Assembly (NCBI RefSeq): GCF_020873895.1
Contig: NZ_JAHWGT010000004.1
Span: 186,001 to 250,000 of the forward strand
Source: Streptomyces sp. DH12
GTDB lineage: Bacteria; Actinomycetota; Actinomycetes; Streptomycetales; Streptomycetaceae
DNA: 64,000 bases
Direction: 5' to 3'
The notes below the pieces were generated by a model. The model saw nothing but the letters and a program-made list of their open reading frames with translations. It had not been told where the DNA came from and did no database searches. The stretch's first letter is position 1. Each line of letters begins with the position of its first letter. A program made the translations under genes and the position numbers. Of the stretch, positions 35,948 through 46,001 are shown piece after piece.

Positions 35948-38095
35948 TCAGCCGCTGTACGGCTTCACGAAGCGCGTCTGCGCGTAGAGGAAGCTGTTCG
36001 GCTTCGACTCCCAGCCGAGCAGGGCGCCGTTGAAGCCGGCGTCCGGCCTCGCCGTCCAGGTCCACATCTTCACGACGCCGGTCGAGGCGTAGTGGTACAT
36101 GGCGCCCAGGTCGTCACGGCCGTCGCCGTTGTAGTCGCCGACGACCAGCTGGAGGGCGGAGGTGTCGAGGTCGCCGCTGAGCGACAGCTTCACCGTCGGG
36201 CCGAAGGCGGTCTTCGTCGACAGCAGCGTGTTGCCGGTGACCTTGCCGTTGTCGTACCAGAACATCAGGTCGTCCAGGCGGTCGCCGTCGAAGTCGCCGA
36301 CGTGCGGCTGGGCCTTGTTCCAGTCGTACGTGGTGGCGGCCGGGCCGGTCCACCAGACCTGCGGGGCGGTGAAGACACCGGCGGCCGTGGTCGGGAAGAC
36401 GTACTGCTTGATGGAGTTGTCGCCCTGGCCGTAGAAGACGCCGAGCTCGTCGCGGCCGTTCCCGTCGAAGTCACCGGTGACGAACTTCGCGCGGGCGCGG
36501 GTCCAGGTGCCGGACGGAGCGGACCACGTCGACTCGACCATGCGGTCGAAGCCGCCCGTGGCGTTGGCGGCGAAGGTGTGGATCTTCGTGACGCCGGTCG
36601 TCTTGTCGACGTTCCACAGCGCGATGTCGTCGCGGCCGTCGCCGTTGAAGTCACCGGCCTGCGGGGTCATGTTGCTGTAGTGGAAGGTGCCGTGGCCGGC
36701 GACGACCGCCCACACCTGCACGGGCTGGGCGAAGGTGCCGTCCGCCTTGCCGGTCGCCAGGAACATCTTGACGCTGGTGTCGGAGTAGCCCTCGACGAAG
36801 GCGAGGTCGGTGCGGCCGTCACCGGTGAAGTCGCCCGTGACGCGCTTCTGGTACTCGGCGCGCCACTCGTTCGGCTTCGACGCGTACGTCTTGGTGAACG
36901 CGCCGATCCGGCCGTCCTCCCCGCCGCCGAAGGTGTACGTGGCGTCCGTGCCCTCCGCGAAGTCGTACCAGGCCGTCATGTCGCTGCGCCCGTCGACGTC
37001 GAGGTCGCCCCGGATCGCGGTGCCGCTGGACCACACGGTGGCGCCGGCGGAGGTGCGGACGACGACGTTGCCGCGGTCCTGGACGACCAGGGAGCCGCCG
37101 GCGGCGCTGGTGCCCGACTGCCACAGGGTGGCGGTGTCCGCGGCGTCGCGCACGACGAGGTTGCCGTCCGCGCCGAGGACGGCGGTGGCGCCCGGGTTGC
37201 CGCCCGTACCGGTCGACCACAGGACGTTCCCGGCGCGGCCGGAGACGACGAGGTCGCCGTCGGCCTGCATCGTCAGCCGGGACGTCGCCGAGACGAGGAC
37301 GTCACCCGACCGCAGGCGCTGTCCGGCGGCGAGCTGGGAGCGGAAGGCGAAGCCGTCGACGCGGGCGGCGAACGCGCCGGTGCGGGTCTCCGTCTCCGGC
37401 ATGCCGAAGCAGCCGCCCTGCCACGAGCGGGTATTGACGCCGACCAGCTCGACACCGCCGCCGGAACGCTGCCGCAGGACCGGGCCGCCGGTGTCGCCGG
37501 CGCAGACCGCGTCGTTCGCGGTGGCGCCGGTCAGGGCGAGGGTACGGGCGTCGACGGAGTCCACGCCGAAGGTCGCCGCGTGCAGCCGGTCCGGCCGCCA
37601 CTCGGTCTTCGTCCGGCCGAAGCCGGCCGACTTCAGGGTCTGGCCCGCGGCCGCCGGCGTGGTGGCCACCGGCACCGGGGTGATGCCGGTCGCCGGGGTG
37701 GCCAGGCGCACCAGGGCCGAACCGCCGGCCTCGCGCGGGATGACCTCGACGACCTCGCTGACGTGACCGCCCGTCCCCGCCAGGTCGTTGCGGCCGATGG
37801 TGGCGACCGTCTTCAGCGCGGGCTTGCCGACCTTGACGTCACCGCCCGCCAGCGGGTCGGCCGCGAAGCAGGCGGCGGCGGTCAGCACCCACGAGGCGTC
37901 GATCAGCGCGCCGGAGCAGGCGCGCGTCTGCTCGCCCTCGCCGATCTGCAGGTTCGCGGTGAACGCGTACGAGGCGTCGGTGACGGCGGCGCCGACCACC
38001 GCGTTCGCGGGTATGGCCGTGCCGAGCAGGCCGGTGGCGACACCGGCGGTGAGGACGCCTGTCATCCAGGCGGGTCGGTGGGATCTACCGAACAC
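35948..38095 (-). CDS. Secreted S1-fold pseudoprotease with bulb-lectin and FG-GAP repeats
   Basis: A 715-residue exported protein: signal peptide to about residue 32 (ANA), trypsin-like domain (~33-245), B-lectin beta-prism (~250-365; MQADGDLVVSGRAGNVLW, VLGADGNLVVRD, VVQDRGNVVV), then six FG-GAP/VCBS repeats with calcium loops such as GDFTGDGRTDLAF and GDYNGDGRDDLGA. All three catalytic positions are changed: LTAAAC has Ala75 for His57, the Asp102 position is Gly125 (GGSALVRL), and GDTGGP has Thr202 for Ser195. Fold residues, including the disulfide cysteines, are kept. It should bind ligands or carbohydrate rather than cleave peptides. The GTG start lacks a clear ribosome site. Confidence 0.88.
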   Translation of the reverse strand: MFGRSHRPAWMTGVLTAGVATGLLGTAIPANAVVGAAVTDASYAFTANLQIGEGEQTRACSGALIDASWVLTAAACFAADPLAGGDVKVGKPALKTVATIGRNDLAGTGGHVSEVVEVIPREAGGSALVRLATPATGITPVPVATTPAAAGQTLKSAGFGRTKTEWRPDRLHAATFGVDSVDARTLALTGATANDAVCAGDTGGPVLRQRSGGGVELVGVNTRSWQGGCFGMPETETRTGAFAARVDGFAFRSQLAAGQRLRSGDVLVSATSRLTMQADGDLVVSGRAGNVLWSTGTGGNPGATAVLGADGNLVVRDAADTATLWQSGTSAAGGSLVVQDRGNVVVRTSAGATVWSSGTAIRGDLDVDGRSDMTAWYDFAEGTDATYTFGGGEDGRIGAFTKTYASKPNEWRAEYQKRVTGDFTGDGRTDLAFVEGYSDTSVKMFLATGKADGTFAQPVQVWAVVAGHGTFHYSNMTPQAGDFNGDGRDDIALWNVDKTTGVTKIHTFAANATGGFDRMVESTWSAPSGTWTRARAKFVTGDFDGNGRDELGVFYGQGDNSIKQYVFPTTAAGVFTAPQVWWTGPAATTYDWNKAQPHVGDFDGDRLDDLMFWYDNGKVTGNTLLSTKTAFGPTVKLSLSGDLDTSALQLVVGDYNGDGRDDLGAMYHYASTGVVKMWTWTARPDAGFNGALLGWESKPNSFLYAQTRFVKPYSG

Positions 38096-38187
38096 GAAAG
38101 GGTTCCAATCGGTTGGGATACGGAAAGGCGGACGGTCGGGGGGGGGCGGGGGCGGACGCTCCCGAGCGCGGGGCGCCTCGCCCGGCG

Positions 38188-38649
38188 CTAGGTCCTGTCC
38201 CGGTCCGCGAGCGGCCCGAAGGGGTTCTCCAGGCCGCGGAGCTCCTCCACCGCGGCGCCGAGGAAACGCAGCGCCTCCCCCAGGCCGACCCCGTCGACCT
38301 GCCGCTCCCAGAGGACGGACGGACCCTCCGGGAGATCGGCGACGGGGTGGTCGAGGTAGGCGTCGACGGCGACGCGGGCGGAGCTGTGGGGGGTGGAGAC
38401 GGTGAGCCGCGCGACGAGGTCGACCTCGTGGGTCAGCGCGTAGTCGGGCGTGATCCCCACCACGAAGCGGTGCAGCAGCGACACCTCGACCGAGCCGTCC
38501 TCGCGGCGGTCGGTGAGCAGCTCGTGGGAGAGCTCGCGGTGGTCGCCGAGGGCGGCGCCGTGGAGGAGCAGTTCGCTCGTGTGTCCGCGCAGCCGGTCGT
38601 GAAGGCGGTCAAGCTCTTGGAGGAACTCCAGGATCTCGTCGTGTGCCAT
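38188..38649 (-). CDS. Candidate immunity protein for the RNase A-like toxin
   Basis: A 153-residue acidic cytoplasmic protein, ATG preceded by GGAAGG. It is helical at the N-terminus (HDEILEFLQELDRLHDRLRG) and beta-rich later (SVEVSLLHRFVVGITPDYAL, RLTVSTPHSSARVAVDAYL). No domain is recognised. It lies 65 bases downstream of the polymorphic toxin on the same strand, the standard place for a specific immunity gene that neutralises the toxin tip in the producing cell. That role is inferred from position and size, not homology. Confidence 0.65.
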   Translation of the reverse strand: MAHDEILEFLQELDRLHDRLRGHTSELLLHGAALGDHRELSHELLTDRREDGSVEVSLLHRFVVGITPDYALTHEVDLVARLTVSTPHSSARVAVDAYLDHPVADLPEGPSVLWERQVDGVGLGEALRFLGAAVEELRGLENPFGPLADRDRT

Positions 38650-38670
38650 GCGGCCTTCCGTTTCTCGGGT

Positions 38671-38708
38671 GGCGGGCGGCCCCGGGAGCGTCCCCGGGGC
38701 CGCCCGCC
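38671..38708. terminator. Strong hairpin between toxin and candidate immunity gene
   Basis: GGCGGGCGGCCCCGGG pairs perfectly with CCCGGGGCCGCCCGCC (16-base stem, AGCGTC loop). It fills the 65-base gap, ending 21 bases before the immunity start on the minus strand. It could terminate most toxin transcripts, protect a processed 3' end, or set relative expression. Confidence 0.8.
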
Positions 38709-38714
38709 GGGTGA

Positions 38715-41700
38715 CTAGCTGGCCATCAGGGTGTGGACGACCCACGTTCCCTTGTGGCCGCCCTCGCCCTTGTCGACGCGCCGGATGAGGAGTTCGAGCG
38801 TGTACGCGTCCTTGACGTTGCCGTCCTTGTCGGCGACCCGTCCGATCGGCTTGTCGAACTTCTTCTTGATGATCCTCTCGGCGCCGCGCGCGTTCTTCGC
38901 GGCCCACTTGGTGAGGTCGACGTTGGCGATCACGGCGTCGATGCTCTGCTGCGCCGTGGCCGGGTCGAGGCTGGACGCCTTGCCGCCCTTGAGCGTCGGC
39001 GCGCGGTCCTTGAGGGCCTGGTCGTCGAGGCCCACGTGGTCCTTGGCGTGGCCGCCGGCGATGTTGTAGTCCTTGTTCAGGTTGCCGCAGTTGTGGACGA
39101 GCAGCGGCGCGTCGCCGGCGAACGCGTAGTAGGTGCGCAGGCCCTTGACGGACAGGTTGTACACCGTCTCCGCCTCGGTCCACGTGCGCGTGCCGACCAC
39201 CTCGACGGTGGTGCCGTCCGGGGTGCGCAGGTCCGCGCCGGGACGGAGGTCACCGGCGTCGACCCACGCCTGCCGGTCGACCGCCCAGAACGGGTGGTTG
39301 CCGGTGGCGGTGACGGTTCCCGTGGCGTCGCCGCGGTCGCCGTCGGTGTCGACGGTCAGCCGGACCAGGGTCTTGCGGCCGTGGCCGACGATGACGTCCT
39401 CGACTTCGCGGGCGTCCGTGCGGCCGCTGGCGGGGTCGGTGGCGACGACCCGGTCGCCGACACGGATGGCGCTGATGGGGGCGCTGGTGCCGTCGGCCTT
39501 CGCGACCCGCGTGGTGGCGGTGAAGCTGTTGGGCACCTTGCACGGGGGCGGGCTGCCCTTGCCGAAGAGGCCCTTGAAGAAGTCGACGGCCTTGTCGCCC
39601 CACTTGCCGAACTTGACGGCGGAGGCGCCGTACCCGGCGATCGGAATGGCCGAGCCGCAGGACAGGCCGGCGTTCAGCGCGTCGCCCTCGGCGCCGTACC
39701 AGGCGCAGTTGGCGCCGTCGGCGGCCTCGCCGATGCCGGGGACCAGACCGCCGACGTCGAGGAGGAAGTGGCCGGTCTCCGACAGGATGTCCCAGCCGTC
39801 GCTGCCCTCGGCCTCCGCGTTGGCCGCGGCGATGATGGCGGCGTTGTCCTTCATCTCGTTGATGCGCCGGCGCTCCTCCGCCTCGGCGCGCCGCTTCGCG
39901 GCCTCCTCCTGCTTGCGCAGGACGATGAAGGCGGCGTACGCCTCCTTCTGCGCCTTGTCGGCGGCCTCGGCGTCCTTGCCGGCGGCGGTCGCCGAGGCGC
40001 GCGCCGCGTTGGCGGAGGCCCAGGCGTCGTCGGCGGAGTAGCGGGCGGACGCCGCGGACTCGGCGGCGCGGGCCGCGGAGGCGGTGGCCTCGCGGGCCGC
40101 CTCCTTCGCTTCGGCCTCGGCGGCGCGCGCGACCTTGGCGGACGCGGCGGCCTCGTTGGCGGACTTCTGCGCGGCGTCGGCCGACTTGCGGGCGTCGTCG
40201 GCGTGCTTCTTGGCCTCGTCGGCGGAGTTCTTCGCCTTCTTCGCCCAGTCGTTGGCCTCGGCGGCGGCCTTGCGGGCGAGGGCGGCGACCCGGGCCGCCT
40301 CCGCGGCCTGCTGCTGGGCCGTCGCGGCGGAGACGGCGGCCTGCGCGATCAGCTGCCGGACGGCGGCCGTGTGGGTCGCGGCGAGCTGGTCCTTGCGCTT
40401 GGCCTTGTACTGGCCGACCGCGACGAAGTGGTGCAGCAGCTGCGGCGGGCCCTCCAGGGCGATCCGCGCGGCGGCCTTCACCTCCGGGCCGCCGGTGTCG
40501 AGCAGCGTCGCGGCCTGGACGCGGTCGTCCTCGGTGCGGGCCGCGTACTGGCCGGTGGTGATGAAGGAGCGGAGCTTCTCCGACGAGCCGTCGTTCAGCG
40601 CGGCCTGCGCGGCGGCGTTGACGCCCTTGCCCGCGTCGTCGCTGATCGAGATGACGCGTACCCGGTAGTCGTCCGCCGCGGCCTCGTGCTGCCCGGTGGC
40701 GAGGAACGCGTGGACCTTCGCCGCGTCACCGCCGAGGGTGTCGAGGGCGGCGGCGCGGACGGCCGGCGACTCGGCCTCGTCGGCGAGGCGCTCGACACGC
40801 ACCACCTCGTCCATCTCGGCGGCCTGGTCGCGGCCGGTGCGGACGTAGTCCACGACGGCGGCGTCCGAACCGGCCAGCGCCGCCTGGGCGGAGGCGGTGG
40901 CCCACGGGCCGCTGTACTTCATCGTGGCGACGGCGACGGCGCGGCCCTTGGCGGCGACCGCCGCCGGGTCCGTGCCCGGCTGCGCTGCCTCGGCGGCCAG
41001 CCGGTCGGCCTCGGCGGTGAGCCTCGCCGCCTCGGCGCTCCGGTCGGTCTGCGCCTTGCGGCGCTCGTCGTCGGCGGCCTTCAGGTCCCGGGCCCGTTCG
41101 ACGGCGGCCGTCGTGCGGGTCTCCAGGTCCTCCTGCTCCGACTTGCGCGCCAGGTCGTAGATCTTGCGCGCCTTCACCACGGCGTTGGTGGCGACGTCGG
41201 CGGCCTTCTTCGCCTCGGCGGCGTGCGCCGTGGACTCCTTGGCGGCCTTCGTCGCGTCACCGGCGTGCTTGGCGGCCTCCTCGGCGGCCGCCGCGGCCTT
41301 CTCGGCGTGCGCGGCGGCGTCGTTGGCGGCGTCCCGCGCCTCGAAGGCGGCGGCCGCGGACTCGCGGGCCAGGCTCTCGGCGGCGTTCGCGGCGCGCGTC
41401 GCCTCGGCGGCGTGGCGGCGGGCCGTGGCGGCGGCGGCCGCGGCCTTGGCGGAGTGCGCCCCGGCCGCGTCGGCGTGGCCGCTCGCCTGGGAGGCGGCGT
41501 TCGCGGCGGCGTCGGCGTTGGCGCCGGCGCTCGCGGCGGCCTTGGCGGCGTCACCGGCGGCGAGCGCGGCGACACCCGCCTGGAAGGCGGCCTCGGAGGC
41601 GAGCTTCGCGCCCTTCGCGGCGGTGCGGGCCTCCTCGGCGGCCTTGCGGGCGGCGGACGCCTCCCCCGCGTCGGTGGCGGCGGCCGCGGCGGCGCCCCGG

Positions 41701-42785
41701 GCGCGCGAGGCGGCCTGCGCGGCCGCGGCGGCGGCCGAGGCGGCCTGCGAGGCGGCCGCGGCGGCGACGCGGGCGGAGGCGTTCGCGGCGCGGGCCGCGC
41801 TGATGGCCTGCTGCGCGGCGGCGGCGGCGCCGCGGGCGGCGGTCGCGGCCCGGTTGGCGGCGTTCGCGGCGCGCTTGGAGTCCTTGCGGGCGGCCTCGGT
41901 CTCCGCCGCAGCCTTCAGCGCCGCCTCCTTGGCGAGCTTCGAGGCGGCGACGGCGCGGGCGGACGCCTCCTTCGCGGCCTCCGTCTCCCGCTTGGCCTGC
42001 TCGCCGGCGGCCTTGGCCTGCGCGGCGAGCTGGGCGACGGAGGCGCGCTCCTGGTCGCGGGCGCGCGCCACGTGCTGTCCGACCTCCAGGAACTCCCGGA
42101 CGTCGTGGACGGAGCCCTCCATGGCGAGCGACGCGGCCGCCTTCGTGGCGGCGCCGCCGGAGGCCATGATCTGCATCAGCTTCACGCGGTCGTCGGCCTC
42201 GCGCGCGCTGTGCTGGGTGTAGTCGAGGAACTGGCGTACGTCCTCGATGGTGCCGGCGAGCGCGGTCTGGCCGGCCTCGCGGACACCGCGGCCGCCCTCG
42301 TTCATCAGCCGGGCGACCTCGACGCGCTGGTCGTCCTCCAGCGGCTTCTGCCAGCCGGTCCGGAGGAAGGCGTCGAGGTCCTGGGGCGACTTGTCGAGCG
42401 CGGCCTGCGCCGCCTCACGGACGCCCTTGCCACCCAGCGAGATCATCTGAAGGGCCGTCACACGGTCGTCGTGCAGCTCCGTGACGCTCTTCTCGCTGTC
42501 GAGGAAGCGCCGCACGTCGGCGTCGGTCCCCATCAGCGCGGCCTCGGCGGCGGCCTTCACGCCGGGCCCGCCGGTCTTCCACAGTTCCACGACCCGGCCG
42601 CGGTCGGTGTCCGGGAGCGGACTGCCCTCCACTGTCGCGGTACCCCCCGCGCCCGGCTCGTCCGCGAAGGCCGGGGCCGCGCCCACGGTCCCCGCGGCCA
42701 GTGCCATGGAGAGCGTGCCGACGCACAGCGCGCGTAGCGCGCGTCCCCGCTTCCCCCCTGATCCGTACACGTTCCATCCCCTCAT
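38715..42785 (-). CDS. Polymorphic toxin: signal peptide, ALF repeats, coiled coil, HINT, RNase A-like tip
   Basis: A 1356-residue secreted toxin. After a signal peptide (to ~residue 42) come ALF repeats (~55-245; units like GTDADVRRFLDS and GTIEDVRQFLDY), ~350 residues of Ala-rich coiled coil, a second ALF block (~625-790), and a second coiled coil (~800-1000). A HINT/intein-like domain follows (~1079-1232; NSFTATTRVAKADG, ATGNHPFWAVD, ending LLVHNC) that should release the C-terminus autocatalytically. The last ~124 residues (GGHAKDHVGLDDQAL, ASSLDPATAQQSIDAVIANV, KPIGRV) match the bacterial RNase A-like toxin domain; its likely catalytic His is in GGH. Expected role: killing of competing bacteria by RNA cleavage. 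Confidence 0.88.
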   Translation of the reverse strand: MRGWNVYGSGGKRGRALRALCVGTLSMALAAGTVGAAPAFADEPGAGGTATVEGSPLPDTDRGRVVELWKTGGPGVKAAAEAALMGTDADVRRFLDSEKSVTELHDDRVTALQMISLGGKGVREAAQAALDKSPQDLDAFLRTGWQKPLEDDQRVEVARLMNEGGRGVREAGQTALAGTIEDVRQFLDYTQHSAREADDRVKLMQIMASGGAATKAAASLAMEGSVHDVREFLEVGQHVARARDQERASVAQLAAQAKAAGEQAKRETEAAKEASARAVAASKLAKEAALKAAAETEAARKDSKRAANAANRAATAARGAAAAAQQAISAARAANASARVAAAAASQAASAAAAAAQAASRARGAAAAAATDAGEASAARKAAEEARTAAKGAKLASEAAFQAGVAALAAGDAAKAAASAGANADAAANAASQASGHADAAGAHSAKAAAAAATARRHAAEATRAANAAESLARESAAAAFEARDAANDAAAHAEKAAAAAEEAAKHAGDATKAAKESTAHAAEAKKAADVATNAVVKARKIYDLARKSEQEDLETRTTAAVERARDLKAADDERRKAQTDRSAEAARLTAEADRLAAEAAQPGTDPAAVAAKGRAVAVATMKYSGPWATASAQAALAGSDAAVVDYVRTGRDQAAEMDEVVRVERLADEAESPAVRAAALDTLGGDAAKVHAFLATGQHEAAADDYRVRVISISDDAGKGVNAAAQAALNDGSSEKLRSFITTGQYAARTEDDRVQAATLLDTGGPEVKAAARIALEGPPQLLHHFVAVGQYKAKRKDQLAATHTAAVRQLIAQAAVSAATAQQQAAEAARVAALARKAAAEANDWAKKAKNSADEAKKHADDARKSADAAQKSANEAAASAKVARAAEAEAKEAAREATASAARAAESAASARYSADDAWASANAARASATAAGKDAEAADKAQKEAYAAFIVLRKQEEAAKRRAEAEERRRINEMKDNAAIIAAANAEAEGSDGWDILSETGHFLLDVGGLVPGIGEAADGANCAWYGAEGDALNAGLSCGSAIPIAGYGASAVKFGKWGDKAVDFFKGLFGKGSPPPCKVPNSFTATTRVAKADGTSAPISAIRVGDRVVATDPASGRTDAREVEDVIVGHGRKTLVRLTVDTDGDRGDATGTVTATGNHPFWAVDRQAWVDAGDLRPGADLRTPDGTTVEVVGTRTWTEAETVYNLSVKGLRTYYAFAGDAPLLVHNCGNLNKDYNIAGGHAKDHVGLDDQALKDRAPTLKGGKASSLDPATAQQSIDAVIANVDLTKWAAKNARGAERIIKKKFDKPIGRVADKDGNVKDAYTLELLIRRVDKGEGGHKGTWVVHTLMAS

Positions 42786-42955
42786 CGAGCGGGACCGGCC
42801 TGGTCACGGCCGGTTCCCCGACGCTCGGAAAAAGCGCCCCGTGAGCATAACCGGCAAGATCCAGACACGCGGTCCGCATTCGAACGCCTGAACATCCCTG
42901 CCCAGAGGGGCCCGGACCGAGGGGCGGAGGAGAGGCGCGGAGGGGGCTGGAGGGG

Positions 42956-43030
42956 CGGGCCGGGCGCCGCGGGCGGAAGGCGGGCCGGGCGCCGCGGGCG
43001 GAGGGCAGGCCGGGCGCCGCGGGCGGAGGG
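42956..43030. repeat. Three tandem 25-bp repeats
   Basis: Units CGGGCCGGGCGCCGCGGGCG+GAAGG, then the same with GAGGG, then CAGGCCGGGC... with GAGGG; each is 25 bases with one or two differences. A fourth copy is degraded. The unit length is not a multiple of three, so the array is non-coding in character. Confidence 0.8.
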
Positions 43031-43081
43031 CGGGGCGGGCGTAGGTACGACGGAGGGCGGGGGGGGGCGCGGGTACGACGG

Positions 43082-43113
43082 AGGGCGGCACCCCCCGGAG
43101 AGGGTGCCGCCCT
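43082..43113 (-). terminator. groEL hairpin terminator
   Basis: AGGGCGGCACCC (43082-43093) pairs with GGGTGCCGCCCT (43102-43113) over an 8-base loop, 34 bases after the groEL stop on the minus strand. Confidence 0.85.
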
Positions 43114-43146
43114 TCGTCGGTCAGGACGGGTCCGATCCGCGCGGGA

Positions 43147-44913
<1,767 letters not shown>

Positions 44914-44932
44914 TCACCGACGAGGTCCTTGG

Positions 44933-44959
44933 TTGTCACTCTCACCTTCAGAGTGCTAA
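44933..44959 (-). promoter_or_regulatory. CIRCE operator, proximal copy
   Basis: TTGTCACTC-N9-GAGTGCTAA on the plus strand matches the HrcA consensus TTAGCACTC-N9-GAGTGCTAA at 16 of 18 arm positions. Confidence 0.85.
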
Positions 44960-44968
44960 CGCCAATGA

Positions 44969-44995
44969 TTAGCACTCGCCCTAGGAGAGTGCAAG
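44969..44995 (-). promoter_or_regulatory. CIRCE operator, distal copy
   Basis: TTAGCACTC-N9-GAGTGCAAG matches the HrcA consensus at 16 of 18 arm positions and lies nine bases from the other copy; the inner arms GAGTGCTAA and TTAGCACTC are both perfect. The groEL promoter should overlap this pair. Confidence 0.87.
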
Positions 44996-45289
44996 CGCCC
45001 CACCCCGGAACGGGGCCCGCGATCGCCCTCCGCGAACCACTTCGCGCACCCCCTGCGGTACGTGCGCGCGGGGGCGCGGGGTCGCGCGCCCGCGGGTGCG
45101 CGACCGCCCCCCGCCGCAGGTCCCGCCCCCCGCGAGCCCCGCGGCACGCCGGCGCCGACCACCGCCGGGCGCCGGTCCCGGGTGGGACGGCGGAACGGCG
45201 GGGCGACGGGCCGAGAGGGCCGACACGGGCGGAGCCAGCCGGAAACAGGCGGAGCGAACCCGACACAGGCGGCCAGGGCCGGACACGGG
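44996..45289. other. Gene-free spacer upstream of the CIRCE pair
   Basis: No credible ORF. The right part (45220-45289) repeats short pieces of the type GACACGGGCGGAG/GACACAGGCGG about every 25 bases, a degenerate direct-repeat array running into the cold-shock terminator. The -35 of the groEL promoter should be at the left edge. Confidence 0.5.
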
Positions 45290-45329
45290 CGGAGGGCCCG
45301 CACCCCGGTAGCGGGGTGCGGGCCCTCCG
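45290..45329. terminator. Very stable hairpin terminator of the cold-shock gene
   Basis: CGGAGGGCCCGCACCCCG and CGGGGTGCGGGCCCTCCG form a perfect 18-base stem with a GTAG loop, 30 bases after the stop of the minus-strand cold-shock gene. Confidence 0.9.
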
Positions 45330-45359
45330 TCGCAATGCCGTTGGCCGGACGCGTCGTAC

Positions 45360-45563
45360 CTAGACGGCGATCTTGACCATGTCCGCCTGCGGACCCTTCT
45401 GGCCCTGCGAGATCTCGAACTCGACCCGCTGGCCCTCCTCAAGGGTGCGGTAGCCATCCATCTGGATCGCGCTGTAGTGGACGAAAACATCCGCACCACC
45501 GTCGACCGCGATGAAGCCGTACCCCTTCTCCGCGTTGAACCACTTGACGGTGCCCTGAGCCAT
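45360..45563 (-). CDS. Cold-shock protein (CspA family)
   Basis: A 67-residue single cold-shock domain that binds single-stranded nucleic acid and acts as RNA chaperone: [12 protein letters not shown] with RNP1 and VFVHYSAI with RNP2, ending ADMVKIAV. Length is normal. The ATG at 45563 follows GGGGAG; ten extra in-frame codons upstream are excluded. The long AT-richer leader upstream is typical of temperature-regulated csp mRNAs. It lies between groEL2 and the sulfur carrier, as in S. coelicolor. Confidence 0.95.
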   Translation of the reverse strand: MAQGTVKWFNAEKGYGFIAVDGGADVFVHYSAIQMDGYRTLEEGQRVEFEISQGQKGPQADMVKIAV

Positions 45564-45947
45564 GCCTAACTCCCCTATTACTGGCCCTTGCACAGGACCG
45601 CACTTCGCGGACCCGGGTCAGACCTCGCCCACTGACCGAACCCTGGCTCTCCGAGCCGGGAACGCCCCCTGAGCGTGCGCCGGAACGCGTCGACCGCGGC
45701 TGAATGTATCTGTCCAACTGCCCTCTGCAACAGGTCAATCGGACGAGAAATCCGAGCACCGGTGAAGGGAAAACATGCCCGCAATGGTCATAACCCCGGG
45801 CAAGTCGGGCCGGGCAAACGGCACAAAGTTCGCAAGAAGCGACGCTACTTTGGCTACATCTTGTCGCGGCCGGACGCGTTCTCATATGCGCGTGGCACAG
45901 GCGGCGGCGGGGGCTTCCCCAACTCTACCGCGCTCAACCATGCAGAA
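45564..45947. other. Long leader/promoter region of the cold-shock gene
   Basis: 384 bases without a gene, clearly AT-richer than the surroundings (e.g. GAATGTATCTGTCCAACTGC and GGAAAACATGCCCGCAATGG). It should contain the cold-shock promoter and an unusually long 5' untranslated region. No riboswitch pattern was recognised. Confidence 0.55.
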
Positions 45948-45981
45948 TTGCCCCCTCCGCTTTTGACGGCGGAGGGGGCAA
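45948..45981 (-). terminator. Hairpin terminator of the thrC-sulfur carrier operon
   Basis: TTGCCCCCTCCGC (45948-45960) pairs with GCGGAGGGGGCAA (45969-45981) over an 8-base TTTTGACG loop; perfect 13-base stem, 20 bases after the last gene of the minus-strand operon. Confidence 0.88.
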
Positions 45982-46001
45982 CGGGGAAAAGCGGAGGGAA
46001 C

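Larger units (their letters stand above)
42786..43146. other. Gene-free region with tandem repeats between toxin and groEL genes
   Basis: 361 bases with no credible ORF. The left ~110 bases are AT-richer and should hold the toxin promoter (minus strand). The centre contains three copies of a 25-base GC repeat (42956-43030) and a 17-base direct repeat GGTACGACGGAGGGCGG at 43044-43060 and 43072-43088. The right edge is the groEL terminator. Confidence 0.65.

Noticed and set aside
38733-42737. 1334-codon plus-strand ORF opposite the toxin
   Set aside because: Long only because Ala-rich GC codons leave the antisense frame open; low-complexity Gly/Val/Arg product without ribosome site, while the minus strand has clear domains.
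42956-43030. CRISPR-like array
   Set aside because: The 25-bp units are directly adjacent with no spacers and no cas genes are present; a simple tandem repeat.
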